DNA of 64,000 bases, taken from assembly GCA_035299085.1 (NCBI GenBank), contig DATGXG010000014.1:62001-126000 (forward strand), read 5' to 3'. Each line of letters opens with the position of its first letter. The first letter of the stretch is position 1. Of this stretch, positions 9,297 to 17,868 are shown piece after piece. The notes beneath the pieces are model-generated. The model was not told the DNA's origin and ran no database searches. It worked only from the letters and a program-made list of their open reading frames with translations. The translations under genes and the position numbers were made by a program. This DNA comes from Bacteroidales bacterium (GTDB lineage Bacteria > Bacteroidota > Bacteroidia > Bacteroidales > UBA10428).

Positions 9297-10739
9297 ATGA
9301 AAAAAATATTGTTCTTCTGCATGGCTGTAAGCGTTGCTGTTTCCGCTTTTTCTCAAAGTTATGAATCGAAATGGGCAGCCATCGATTCGCGTAAAGCGCC
9401 TGCCTGGTTTGCCGATGCCAAGTTCGGCATCTTTATCCACTGGGGTGTGTATTCGGTACCGTCCTATTGTGCAAGAGGCTATGCCGAGTGGTATTGGAAA
9501 CATTATACCGATCCCGGCCAAAAGGACGACTATGCCTCCTCCTTGAAATTTCATAACGAAACGTATGGAAAAGATTTCCAATACTTCGATTTTGCCCCCA
9601 TGTTTAAAGCTGAACTTTTTAATCCCGATGAATGGGCTGATATCTTCCAGCGTTCGGGTGCAAAATATATTGTTCCCACATCGAAACACCATGACGGATT
9701 TTGCCTTTGGCCCAGCAAAGAGGCCGATGAAAGCTGGAGAAGGCCATGGAACGCGGTTTCAAACGGACCGCATCGCGACCTGATGCAGGACCTTTCAACA
9801 GCAGTCCGCAATAAAGGGTTGAAATTCGGGTTTTATTACTCGCTGTATGAATGGTACAACCCGCTCTGGCTGCAGGATAAGCAAAAATATATCTCAGATC
9901 ACATGGTGCCCCAGTTCAAGGATGTGGTCAACCGCTATAAGCCATCGGTGATATTTTCGGACGGTGAATGGGAGTTGCCCGACAGTGCGTGGCACAGTGT
10001 GGAACTGCTTACCTGGCTTTTTAATGAATCGCCCGTAAAGGACGAAGTGCTTGTTGACGACCGCTGGGGCGGAAATACAAGAGGCAAACACGGCAGCTAT
10101 TTTACTTCGGAATATGGTTCGGGCATGGCCCCCGGAGTGTTATGGGAAGAAAACAGGGGAATGGGGTATTCCTATGGATACAATCGCGTGGAACGACTGG
10201 CTGATTACCGCACAACCCGGGAACTTCTTGTGATGCTTTGCGATATTGTAAGCCGCGGAGGTAATTTCCTGCTTGATATCGGTCCTTCAGCCGATGGAAA
10301 AATTCCAGTTATCATGGAAGAAAGGCTGCTGCAAATGGGCGACTGGCTGAAGACAAACGGTGAGTGCATTTATGGTACACGGCCATGGAAACAAAGCTAC
10401 CAGTACAGCCAGGGAAAACTCCCGGAGTACAAGGAAGCCAATTACGCATCCGACTTTGACATTAACAAGATGATCATCCCTAAGAACGACGGAACCGCCA
10501 GCGTTGAAGCCTTTTTCACAACCAAAGGAAAAACGCTGTACTGTATTCTTCCATGGTTCCCTTCACAAGGGTTCACAATTAAAGATTATACCCTTGCCCC
10601 GGGTGCAAAAATCAGCCTTATAGGGTATAGTTCCAGAATTGATTTTCAGCAGAAGGGGAAAGATCTTCTGGTTAAAATTCCTGCATTAAGTCCGTCTGAA
10701 GTACCGCCTTCCGGAATTTATGTATTAAAAGTGGAGTAA
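9297..10739 (+). CDS. Alpha-L-fucosidase, GH29
   Basis: A 480-residue exported glycosidase that releases alpha-linked L-fucose. The signal peptide is cleaved near SAFSQS. The GH29 catalytic domain (about 25-360) shows FGIFIHWGVYSVPSY, KHHDGFCLW and, for the nucleophile, D222 in VIFSDGEW, at a position close to that in characterised bacterial enzymes. SRGGNFLLDIGPSADG near residue 315 is also diagnostic. A beta-sandwich C-terminal domain follows. No other carbohydrate genes are adjacent, so the in vivo substrate is open. The start is the only ATG that gives the signal peptide. Confidence 0.93.
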   Translation: MKKILFFCMAVSVAVSAFSQSYESKWAAIDSRKAPAWFADAKFGIFIHWGVYSVPSYCARGYAEWYWKHYTDPGQKDDYASSLKFHNETYGKDFQYFDFAPMFKAELFNPDEWADIFQRSGAKYIVPTSKHHDGFCLWPSKEADESWRRPWNAVSNGPHRDLMQDLSTAVRNKGLKFGFYYSLYEWYNPLWLQDKQKYISDHMVPQFKDVVNRYKPSVIFSDGEWELPDSAWHSVELLTWLFNESPVKDEVLVDDRWGGNTRGKHGSYFTSEYGSGMAPGVLWEENRGMGYSYGYNRVERLADYRTTRELLVMLCDIVSRGGNFLLDIGPSADGKIPVIMEERLLQMGDWLKTNGECIYGTRPWKQSYQYSQGKLPEYKEANYASDFDINKMIIPKNDGTASVEAFFTTKGKTLYCILPWFPSQGFTIKDYTLAPGAKISLIGYSSRIDFQQKGKDLLVKIPALSPSEVPPSGIYVLKVE

Positions 10740-10807
10740 TCGGGGTCGGACCAGATTATGGTTCAGTAAATCAATCTAATAAGTCCAAAAAAGAACCGTT
10801 TTTTGCT

Positions 10808-10847
10808 CTTAGAGGACCATTTTTGATGCCAAAAATGGTCCTCTAAG
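10808..10847. terminator. 18-bp perfect hairpin inside the MITE-like element
   Basis: Arms 10808-10825 (starting CTTAGAGGACC) and 10830-10847 pair perfectly around a 4-nt ATGC loop. It may stop transcription leaving the fucosidase gene, although no T run follows. Confidence 0.5.
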
Positions 10848-10881
10848 AAAATAATCGTAGCACATTCTGCTCACGAATTTA

Positions 10882-10919
10882 TTAGAGGCTCATTTTTAGG
10901 CCTAAAAACAGGCCTCTAA
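10882..10919. repeat. Second hairpin of the MITE-like element
   Basis: TTAGAGGC/GCCTCTAA outer arms and TTTTTAGG/CCTAAAAA inner arms, with two mismatches between them. The outer arms share the TTAGAGG core with the first hairpin. Confidence 0.5.
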
Positions 10920-10972
10920 GATTTAAAATTAGCTTAAATTAGAGGTTAATTGTCAATATATCAATATTTTAG

Positions 10973-11011
10973 TTTGGTCCGACCCCGAATAATCCTTTTT
11001 GCCTATCTTTG
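10973..11011 (+). promoter_or_regulatory. Candidate Bacteroidota promoter for the ABC-F gene
   Basis: A perfect -7 box TATCTTTG (11004-11011) lies 10 bp before the ABC-F start. A TTTG (10973-10976) could be the -33 box, but its spacing of 27 bp is longer than usual. This TTTG overlaps the right terminal repeat of the MITE-like element. Confidence 0.4.
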
Positions 11012-11021
11012 TGCCCTTTGA

Positions 11022-12902
11022 ATGTTTATGAACGTTTACCTCCAGGTTGAAAATGCAAGTAAGAATTTCGGGGATATAAACCTGTTTTCAGGGATCAGTT
11101 TTACTATAAACGAGGGACAAAAAGTTGCACTCATTGCTAAAAACGGCTCAGGGAAAACCACGCTGCTGAATATTCTGAAAGGCCTCGATACCTTTGATTC
11201 CGGGGAGTACTATATAAACAGGGACATTAAAACCGGTTACCTTCAACAGGATCCACAATTCAATCCTGAACGTTCTCTCTTTGAAACTATTTATGATGCC
11301 CCGGGTGAATTATTGCTCGCAGTGAAGAATTATGAGCAGGCTCTTGCTGAACACAACCACGATAAACTGGAGGCTGCCAATGCCCAAATGGATTTTCATA
11401 ACGCCTGGGATCTGGATGCCCGTATAAAGCAAATCCTAACCATCCTTAACCTGCATGATGAAAACCAGAAAGTGGGTACCCTTTCCGGCGGACAGGTAAA
11501 ACGCCTGGCGCTGGCGGTGGCATTGATCAATGAGCCTCATTTCCTGATCCTCGACGAGCCTACTAACCACCTTGACCTCAATATGATCGAATGGCTCGAG
11601 GAGTACCTGATGAAATCAAGGATTACGCTTCTGATGGTCACCCACGACAGGTATTTCCTCGACCGGATATGCGACCAGATCATTGAAATCGATGAACATT
11701 CATCCTACAGCTATACCGGCAACTATTCCGCTTTCCTTCAGAAAAGGGCGGAGCGGATTCTGAACAAAGCATTAAATGCTGAAAAGGCTCAGAATTTAAT
11801 GCGTAAAGAATTGGATTGGATGCGCCGTATGCCTAAGGCGCGCACTACAAAAGCAAAATACCGGATCGATGCGTTTTATGATCTGAAGGAGAAGGCCGAA
11901 TATCGCAGGAAAGATTCACAGATGGAAATTGACGTGAAGTCGTCAAGGCTTGGTAATAAAATCCTGATTATGGATGAGATATCCAAGAAGTACGATGACA
12001 ATGTAATTCTTGACCATTTCAGTTATAAGTTTTCAAAGGGTGAAAAAGTCGGTATCATCGGTCCGAACGGGGTAGGTAAGACCACATTTCTGAATATCAT
12101 AACCGGTGCCATACAAGCCGATTCCGGTCGGCTTGATCATGGCGACACAGTTGTTTATGGCTATTATAAGCAGCAGGGCCTCACTTTCAAGGAAGGCAAA
12201 AGGGTAATCGACATTATACAGGATATTGCCGAAGTGGTTTATACAGGCAGTGACAAACAGTTTTCTGCTACCCAGTTTCTCAACCGGTTCCTGTTCAGGC
12301 CTGAAATGCAATATGTACAGGTTGAAAAACTCAGCGGGGGAGAGAAAAGGCGTCTTTACCTGATGACAGTGCTTATGCTGAATCCGAATTTCCTGATTCT
12401 TGATGAGCCTACCAACGACTTTGATATCCTTACCCTGAATGTACTTGAAGAATATTTGGCTGAATTCAAAGGCTGCCTGATCCTGGTTTCGCACGACCGG
12501 TTTTTCATGGATAAGCTGGTGGATCATCTTTTCATTTTTGAAGGAAATGGTGAAGTATATGATTTCCCCGGAAATTACAGCGAATACCGTGCATCGCAGA
12601 AAATGCAGGAAATTGAAAGCCGGAGGAATAAGGATCAGGATACGGCAAAGAAAGCAGATGTTCACGAAAATAAACCGGCAACAACTGCGACCAAAAAATT
12701 AAGCTTTAAGGAAAAGAAGGAGTTTGAAACACTTACTGCTGAAATTGAAGCGCTTGAAAAAGAAAAGCTTCAGCTTGAGAATTCATTGGGCAGCGGCAAT
12801 ATGAAGCCCGACGAACTCATTAAGGCATCCAACCGGATAGCAGAGGTTATAAAATTAATTGATCAGAAAACGGATCGGTGGCTGGAGTTGAGTGAAATTT
12901 GA
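11022..12902 (+). CDS. ABC-F family ATPase (Uup-like)
   Basis: A 626-residue soluble protein with two ABC domains and no membrane segment. ABC-F proteins act at the ribosome. Domain 1 has Walker A KNGSGKTT (about 40-48), signature LSGGQVKRL and Walker B LILDEPTNHLD. Domain 2 has Walker A GPNGVGKTT, signature LSGGEKRRL and LILDEPTNDFD. The linker between them carries the charged helical stretch typical of the family. The C-terminus (about 545-626) is a Glu/Lys-rich coiled coil as in Uup. An alternative ATG at 11028 is equally possible. The gene appears monocistronic. Confidence 0.9.
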   Translation: MFMNVYLQVENASKNFGDINLFSGISFTINEGQKVALIAKNGSGKTTLLNILKGLDTFDSGEYYINRDIKTGYLQQDPQFNPERSLFETIYDAPGELLLAVKNYEQALAEHNHDKLEAANAQMDFHNAWDLDARIKQILTILNLHDENQKVGTLSGGQVKRLALAVALINEPHFLILDEPTNHLDLNMIEWLEEYLMKSRITLLMVTHDRYFLDRICDQIIEIDEHSSYSYTGNYSAFLQKRAERILNKALNAEKAQNLMRKELDWMRRMPKARTTKAKYRIDAFYDLKEKAEYRRKDSQMEIDVKSSRLGNKILIMDEISKKYDDNVILDHFSYKFSKGEKVGIIGPNGVGKTTFLNIITGAIQADSGRLDHGDTVVYGYYKQQGLTFKEGKRVIDIIQDIAEVVYTGSDKQFSATQFLNRFLFRPEMQYVQVEKLSGGEKRRLYLMTVLMLNPNFLILDEPTNDFDILTLNVLEEYLAEFKGCLILVSHDRFFMDKLVDHLFIFEGNGEVYDFPGNYSEYRASQKMQEIESRRNKDQDTAKKADVHENKPATTATKKLSFKEKKEFETLTAEIEALEKEKLQLENSLGSGNMKPDELIKASNRIAEVIKLIDQKTDRWLELSEI

Positions 12903-12925
12903 AGTTATTACATTAACTGTCGGTC

Positions 12926-12962
12926 AGACGAAGTCGGAGACTTCGCCTAGCATTGCTTCGTC
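12926..12962. repeat. Small palindromic repeat between convergent genes
   Basis: CGAAGTC/GACTTCG pair around a 3-nt loop (12929-12945), and an outer AGACGAAG/CTTCGTCT pair offers an alternative fold. To 13050 the gap continues with degenerate CCAGCATC and GTTCGGTGTT repeats seen again near 33900 and 53800. Confidence 0.45.
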
Positions 12963-13053
12963 TTATCCAGTATCCAGCATCAACCAGAACTTCTTAAATC
13001 GTAAATCAGTGTTCGATGTTCGGTGTTGTTTTTAGTCTGTCAGCATCCAGCAT

Positions 13054-13872
13054 CTACTTCTTCACCCCATCCAGCGCCTTCCTCACCGATCCATACTTCA
13101 TCAGCAGCTCATGCGCCGTATCATAATCGAGTGAAAGCTCTTCCATGATCATCCGGGTGCCCCGTTTTACAAGCTTTTTGTTGGTGAGCTGCATGTTCAC
13201 CATTTTATTGCCCTTCACTTTCCCAAGTTTAATCATCAGGGTAGTGGAGATCATATTGAGGATCATTTTCTGCGCCGTGCCTGCTTTCATGCGTGTGCTG
13301 CCTGTAACAAATTCGGGACCTGCAACCGCTTCCACCGGGCATTCTGCCGCTTTGGCAAGCAATGATCCGGGATTACAGGTAATACACCCTGTAAGGATCC
13401 CGTTTTCCCTTGCCTGCTGAACACCTCCTATCACGTAAGGAGTGGTGCCTGATGCGGCAATGCCGATCACGGAATCATCCTGGTTAATCTTGAACTGCTG
13501 AAGATCTTTCCAGGCCTGGTTCGGATCATCCTCTGCATTTTCAACAGCCCTTCGGATGGCTGTGTCGCCACCGGCAATGAGTCCGATTACCAGTTCATGA
13601 GGGACACCATACGTCGGCGGTAATTCGGAAGCATCCAGGATTCCCAGCCGGCCGCTTGTACCAGCGCCAATATAAAAAAGTCTTCCTCCGTTTTTCATTT
13701 TCTCCAGTACCCTGTCAATGAGGACCTCAATTTGTGGTAACACTTCATGAATAGCCCTGTGAATCGAAGCATCTTCACGGTTGATGCCCGTTATAAGCTC
13801 CTTTACAGTCATCTGTTCGAGATTCTGAAAATGTGAAGGCGACTCTGTGACGCTTTCCTGTGTGGTTTTCAT
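13054..13872 (-). CDS. murQ: N-acetylmuramic acid 6-phosphate etherase
   Basis: Splits the lactyl ether of MurNAc-6-phosphate to GlcNAc-6-phosphate and D-lactate in the cytoplasm, the committed step of murein sugar salvage. The SIS-fold protein has 272 residues and shows the strongly conserved GAGTSGRLGILDASELPPTYG region around residues 70-90, split here as GAGTSGRLG and DASELPPTYG. It also has GIAASGTTPYVIGG and TGSTRMKAGTAQK. It is slightly shorter than the ~300-residue E. coli enzyme. Its ATG overlaps the stop of the MurK-like kinase gene by 4 bp, so the two form one operon. It faces away from the plus-strand murein genes. Confidence 0.95.
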   Translation of the reverse strand: MKTTQESVTESPSHFQNLEQMTVKELITGINREDASIHRAIHEVLPQIEVLIDRVLEKMKNGGRLFYIGAGTSGRLGILDASELPPTYGVPHELVIGLIAGGDTAIRRAVENAEDDPNQAWKDLQQFKINQDDSVIGIAASGTTPYVIGGVQQARENGILTGCITCNPGSLLAKAAECPVEAVAGPEFVTGSTRMKAGTAQKMILNMISTTLMIKLGKVKGNKMVNMQLTNKKLVKRGTRMIMEELSLDYDTAHELLMKYGSVRKALDGVKK

Positions 13873-14708
13873 GATTGCTGCATATGATATTCAATCAACC
13901 CGTCAACCGGACTTTCAGTAATGATTCCGGCAGTATAACCCAGTTGGAGGGCTGTTTCCTTTAAAATTCTGCTGAAATGGAAGGCAACGCCTCCTGTAAA
14001 ATGAACAGGAAGTTCCCTGGCTTCAGGATATTGCCTCACATTCCTGTTGAAGAATTCGGTAAAGCTGCTGCGAACCAGGTTTTGCATATATTCATCATTG
14101 ATATTGTCATGGATAAACCGGGTAAATGCGGCCAGAAAACGATTCGGGAAAGGTTTCTTATATACATGATCCATAATTTCAGCGGGCTTGTAAGAATACA
14201 CAGTGTAAAATTTCTCCTTTAACGGTTCAGGCAATTGATTTTTAAGCAAATCAGCAACCAGCTTCTTTCCCATTACCGCCCCGCTGCCTTCATCGCCGAG
14301 CATAAAACCAAGCGGGGATACGTTCTTTACTATTTTTACACCGTCGTAATAACAAGAGTTCGAACCGGTTCCGATAATGCATGCAATTCCGGCCTCATGT
14401 CCGCAAAGGGCATGTGCCGCCGCCATCAGGTCAGTGTCGACAAACAGTTCGTTGCATTGAAAGTACCTGGACAATGCGGTTCTTACAGTCTGATTTACAT
14501 GCTGGCTGATGCACCCTGCACCGTAAAAGAATATCGCTTCAGGCCTGATTTTTTCAGGGAAATCCTTTTGGAGTAAACTTAAAATGGTTTCATCATCCTG
14601 GTACATCGGGTTAATTCCCGGAGTATGAATCTTATTCACAGTGCCTGACTTGGTGTCGGTAATACACCATGTGGTTTTCGTTGATCCGCTGTCGGCTATG
14701 AGTATCAT
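13869..14708 (-). CDS. BadF/BadG-family amino-sugar kinase (MurK/NagK-like)
   Basis: A 279-residue cytoplasmic kinase predicted to phosphorylate MurNAc and/or GlcNAc at O6. The phosphate-1 motif ADSGSTKTTW opens the protein, GAGCISQ, IIGTGSNSCYYDG and GDEGSGAVMGKKL follow, and FTGGVAFHFS lies near the C-terminus. All are typical of the BadF/BadG/BcrA/BcrD ATPase family. The start at 14708 is chosen because the longer frame would add unrelated sequence before ILIADSGSTK and remove the promoter. The 4-bp overlap with murQ matches the murK-murQ pair known in Tannerella forsythia. Substrate preference between MurNAc and GlcNAc cannot be read. Confidence 0.85.
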   Translation of the reverse strand: MILIADSGSTKTTWCITDTKSGTVNKIHTPGINPMYQDDETILSLLQKDFPEKIRPEAIFFYGAGCISQHVNQTVRTALSRYFQCNELFVDTDLMAAAHALCGHEAGIACIIGTGSNSCYYDGVKIVKNVSPLGFMLGDEGSGAVMGKKLVADLLKNQLPEPLKEKFYTVYSYKPAEIMDHVYKKPFPNRFLAAFTRFIHDNINDEYMQNLVRSSFTEFFNRNVRQYPEARELPVHFTGGVAFHFSRILKETALQLGYTAGIITESPVDGLIEYHMQQS

Positions 14709-14714
14709 GTGATG

Positions 14715-14722
14715 CAAATATA
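14715..14722 (-). promoter_or_regulatory. Candidate -7 box of the kinase-murQ operon
   Basis: On the minus strand TATATTTG fits the Bacteroidota -7 consensus TAnnTTTG. It ends only 6 bp before the ATG, implying a very short or absent leader. I see no convincing -33 box. Confidence 0.35.
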
Positions 14723-14769
14723 GCAATTGTATAAACACGGGCCTGAGGGTTGTTAACAACGCAATATCA

Positions 14770-14800
14770 TTGTGAAATAACGCCTGAATTAATAAATTTG
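14770..14800 (+). promoter_or_regulatory. Candidate promoter of the plus-strand murein operon
   Basis: TAAATTTG (14793-14800) fits the -7 consensus and TTGTG (14770-14774) lies 18 bp upstream in place of the -33 box. It predicts a transcript starting near 14806, which supports the ATG at 14830 as the start of the amidase-like gene. Confidence 0.45.
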
Positions 14801-14829
14801 GATTTATGCAAAAACCTAATTCACCTTCA

Positions 14830-17800
14830 ATGAAAACCGGGTTTATAATTATTATCTTTTTTATTCTGTTTGTCCCGCTGAATGCACAGGATGTCCGTTC
14901 AGTAAGGCTTGAAAAAAAAGCCATGCGGCGCTCGGTTTTTATTCCGGGTATGTTTTCGGAATGGAAGCACACCGGTGGTGTGAATGTCGATAGCATCCGG
15001 GTTTACAAAGCGGAAAAAACAATTTACTATTTTTTCAACCCGTCAACAACCCACATACCGGTTCGCAATGAGTGGGAAACCAATTTGCGCATGCGAATTA
15101 AACAGGCGCTGGGAAAACGCTTCAATGATTACACCATTCATTTGCTTGCCCGCAACAGGGAATTGGAAGAATATATTCCGAATGCATACCGTGAAACTAT
15201 ACAAAACACAGATAAGAAACGCACAGCGAAGTCATACCCCGGCCCGGCACTTGTAAGACGCCTGGATCAGCCAGTTTTCCGAAACGGTCTTTCAGATCAT
15301 CACATTGCGATCTGGCCAAGTCACGGTTTCTTTTTTGATCAGCAGCTCGACCGCTGGCAGTGGCAAAGAGCACGGTTATGGCAAACCGTTGAGGATATTT
15401 TTCCATGGTCCTTTACCTCGGCATACCTTGTACCCATGCTTGAAAATTCGGGTGCTGTTGTCATGCTTCCGCGCGAAAGGGATCCCCAGGTTCATGAAGT
15501 GATTGTGGACAATGACGGAAGTACAGGCCTGTCTTCGATTTCAACAACCGGTAGCTGGACCTCCAATCAATATAAAGGATTTAAATGGGCAGATATTCTC
15601 TTTTCCAATCAGAACCCGTTTCTTGACGGAACCAGCCTGTCTTCATCCTCCCATACTTCCTCGGTCACTTATATCCCTGATATTCCTGAGTCCGGCGATT
15701 ATGCGGTTACAGTAAGCTATGCAAAAACAGAGGCATGTGATACCGGTGTTAGGTATACTGTTCATTACGACGGAGGATCTGAAACCTATACTGTTAACCA
15801 GTGCATGGGTACGGGGACCTGGATTTACCTCGGTACCTTCCATTTCAGGAAAGGACAGAATCAACGGATTGGTTCAGTTACCCTTACCGGATCCGTACCG
15901 GGTGCCATACTCTCAGCCGATGCAGTCCGTTTCGGCGGAGGAATGGGAAATGTAGCCCGTAAGCCGGGAGACGAGGTGATTGCAAAACAGCGTTCATCTG
16001 TCCAGGGAGTGCCCGATGTGATAGCTACTCCGGATACGTCTGTTTTTAATTATGTATTGAGCGGAAAACCACGCTGGATGGAAGGGTCGAGGTATTATCT
16101 CCAGTATGCCGGTATGCCTGACACGCTAGTTTATACCTTGAGCAACGGAAAGAACGATTACAACGATGATTATATGTCGCGCCCCGAATGGGTGAATTAT
16201 CTCATCGGACCTGCACAGGCCCAGTACAGCCAAAAATATTCCTCCGGCCTTGATATTCCCCTGGATCTATCACTGGCTTTCCATACCGATGCCGGCGTTT
16301 CATGGGGAGACACCATTATTGGAACTCTTGGTATTTACAGCACTACCCGCAATGAAGGTTTTTTCCCTGACGGCCGTTCAAAAATGACAAGCCGCGACCT
16401 GACCGACCTGGTTCAGACCCAACTTGTAAATGATATCAGGAGAGAAATCAATCCCATTTGGACCCGAAGAGGAATGTGGGACAGGGAGTACTCGGAAGCC
16501 TGGAGGCCTGTGGTTCCTTCAATGCTTCTGGAATTGCTTTCACATCAGAACCTGGCCGACATGAGGATGGGACTGGATCCCCGTTTTAAATTCATTGCAT
16601 CAAGGGCAATTTACAAGGGTATTCTAAGATTCCTGGCCACTGAACAGGGTTATGATGCCGTAGTTCAACCGCTGCCTCCTGACCACATGGCTGTAGAATT
16701 GATCGGTGGAAAGCAGGTCCGCATAAGCTGGCAGCCGGTTGCCGATTCTCTTGAACCTTCGGCAAATGCCGAAAGTTACAGGGTATACGTTAAAATTAAC
16801 GACGGAGGTTTCGCACCGGGTGTTCCGACAGCACAAAAAAGCATGGTGTATGAGCTACCCGAGTACAATGCAGTTTACAGTTTCAGGGTTACAGCCGTGA
16901 ATAAGGGTGGTGAAAGTTTTCCTTCAGAAACGATTTCAGCAGGCATCCGACCCGGTGATAACCACCCGGTTCTCATAGTAAATGGCTTTGACAGGGTAAG
17001 TGCTCCTGCATTTTTTGACAAGTATGATATGGCAGGAATAGCATCCTGGCAGGATGAAGGAGTGCCTTATAGTTATGATCTGAGCTTTACGGGCAGCCAG
17101 TATGATTTCACCAGGAATTCAGAGTGGATAAACGATGACAACCAGGGATGGGGAGCCAGTCATGCCAACATGGAAGCATCAATGATACAGGGAAATACAT
17201 TTTCGAATCCTGCTGTCCATGGCAAATCGTTACTGGATGCAGGCTATTCTTTTGTTTCAGTAAGCGATGAAGTTTTCGAATCACCCCGCTTTATAAAAGC
17301 CGTGTATCCGGCTATTGATGTAATCTTCGGCGAAGAACGAGGGGTGAAATCCTTACTCTCAGATTCCGTCGCAGATTTCAGGCTGTTTACCCAGGATTTT
17401 ATAAAGGCGGTTCAGGAATATACCAGTATCGGTGGCAACCTGCTCATTTCCGGCGCATATGTTGGTACCGATATGGCTGAGAACAGCGATTCAGCCGCCA
17501 TTCATTTTGCCTCCGACGTCCTTCATTTTTCATGGCGTACGAATCATGCCACCACTATAGGTCTTGTTCAGGCAACTGATGCAGGTTCTTCGCTTTTGCC
17601 TTCCTCGTTTGAGTTCAATACCGGATGGGATAGTCCCGTTTACAGGGTAGAATCCCCTGACGCCATTGAACCATCAGGAAAAGGAGCTTTCAGAATATGT
17701 CGATATGCCTCAGGGAGCACCAGTGCCGGCGTTGCCTATTCAGGTAATTACAGGACAGTTATTTTAGGTTTTCCATTAGAAACAATTACAGACGAAAGGC

Positions 17801-17868
17801 AGAGGATGGAGGTTATAGGCCGCATTATGCAATTTCTTACATCCCAAACTGCCATAAAGAAACTATGA
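14830..17868 (+). CDS. Exported N-acetylmuramoyl-L-alanine amidase-like protein with golvesin-C-like and Fn3 domains
   Basis: A protein of about 1012 residues with a signal peptide (MKTGFIIIIFF, cleavage after NAQD). Amidase_3-type motifs are split along the chain: IWPSHGFFFD near 145, AFHTDAG near 480 and PSMLLELLSHQN near 570. They could supply the zinc histidines and catalytic glutamate. Between the first two lies a beta-sandwich (IPESGDYAVTVSYAK, GTGTWIYLGTFHF) like the golvesin C-terminal domain of proteins often annotated as xanthan lyases. A fibronectin type III domain (about 625-710) and a C-terminal Rossmann-like part follow. It would remove peptides from murein outside the cell. The next gene overlaps by 4 bp. 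Confidence 0.8.
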   Translation: MKTGFIIIIFFILFVPLNAQDVRSVRLEKKAMRRSVFIPGMFSEWKHTGGVNVDSIRVYKAEKTIYYFFNPSTTHIPVRNEWETNLRMRIKQALGKRFNDYTIHLLARNRELEEYIPNAYRETIQNTDKKRTAKSYPGPALVRRLDQPVFRNGLSDHHIAIWPSHGFFFDQQLDRWQWQRARLWQTVEDIFPWSFTSAYLVPMLENSGAVVMLPRERDPQVHEVIVDNDGSTGLSSISTTGSWTSNQYKGFKWADILFSNQNPFLDGTSLSSSSHTSSVTYIPDIPESGDYAVTVSYAKTEACDTGVRYTVHYDGGSETYTVNQCMGTGTWIYLGTFHFRKGQNQRIGSVTLTGSVPGAILSADAVRFGGGMGNVARKPGDEVIAKQRSSVQGVPDVIATPDTSVFNYVLSGKPRWMEGSRYYLQYAGMPDTLVYTLSNGKNDYNDDYMSRPEWVNYLIGPAQAQYSQKYSSGLDIPLDLSLAFHTDAGVSWGDTIIGTLGIYSTTRNEGFFPDGRSKMTSRDLTDLVQTQLVNDIRREINPIWTRRGMWDREYSEAWRPVVPSMLLELLSHQNLADMRMGLDPRFKFIASRAIYKGILRFLATEQGYDAVVQPLPPDHMAVELIGGKQVRISWQPVADSLEPSANAESYRVYVKINDGGFAPGVPTAQKSMVYELPEYNAVYSFRVTAVNKGGESFPSETISAGIRPGDNHPVLIVNGFDRVSAPAFFDKYDMAGIASWQDEGVPYSYDLSFTGSQYDFTRNSEWINDDNQGWGASHANMEASMIQGNTFSNPAVHGKSLLDAGYSFVSVSDEVFESPRFIKAVYPAIDVIFGEERGVKSLLSDSVADFRLFTQDFIKAVQEYTSIGGNLLISGAYVGTDMAENSDSAAIHFASDVLHFSWRTNHATTIGLVQATDAGSSLLPSSFEFNTGWDSPVYRVESPDAIEPSGKGAFRICRYASGSTSAGVAYSGNYRTVILGFPLETITDERQRMEVIGRIMQFLTSQTAIKKL

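Larger units (their letters stand above)
10740..10988. mobile_element. MITE-like element with 14-bp terminal inverted repeats and internal hairpins
   Basis: The ends TCGGGGTCGGACCA (10740-10753) and TGGTCCGACCCCGA (10975-10988) are perfect inverted repeats around a 249-bp AT-rich body without a reading frame. The left end abuts the fucosidase stop codon. Two long hairpins lie inside (listed separately). The look is of a non-autonomous element mobilised in trans; GGGGTCGGACC-type ends recall sequences associated with Y1 (REP/IS200-like) transposases, but no transposase is in the window. Confidence 0.55.

Noticed and set aside
12033..12665. 210-codon frame on the minus strand
   Set aside because: It lies wholly inside the ABC-F gene on the other strand, has no recognisable motif, and the plus-strand protein is clearly real.
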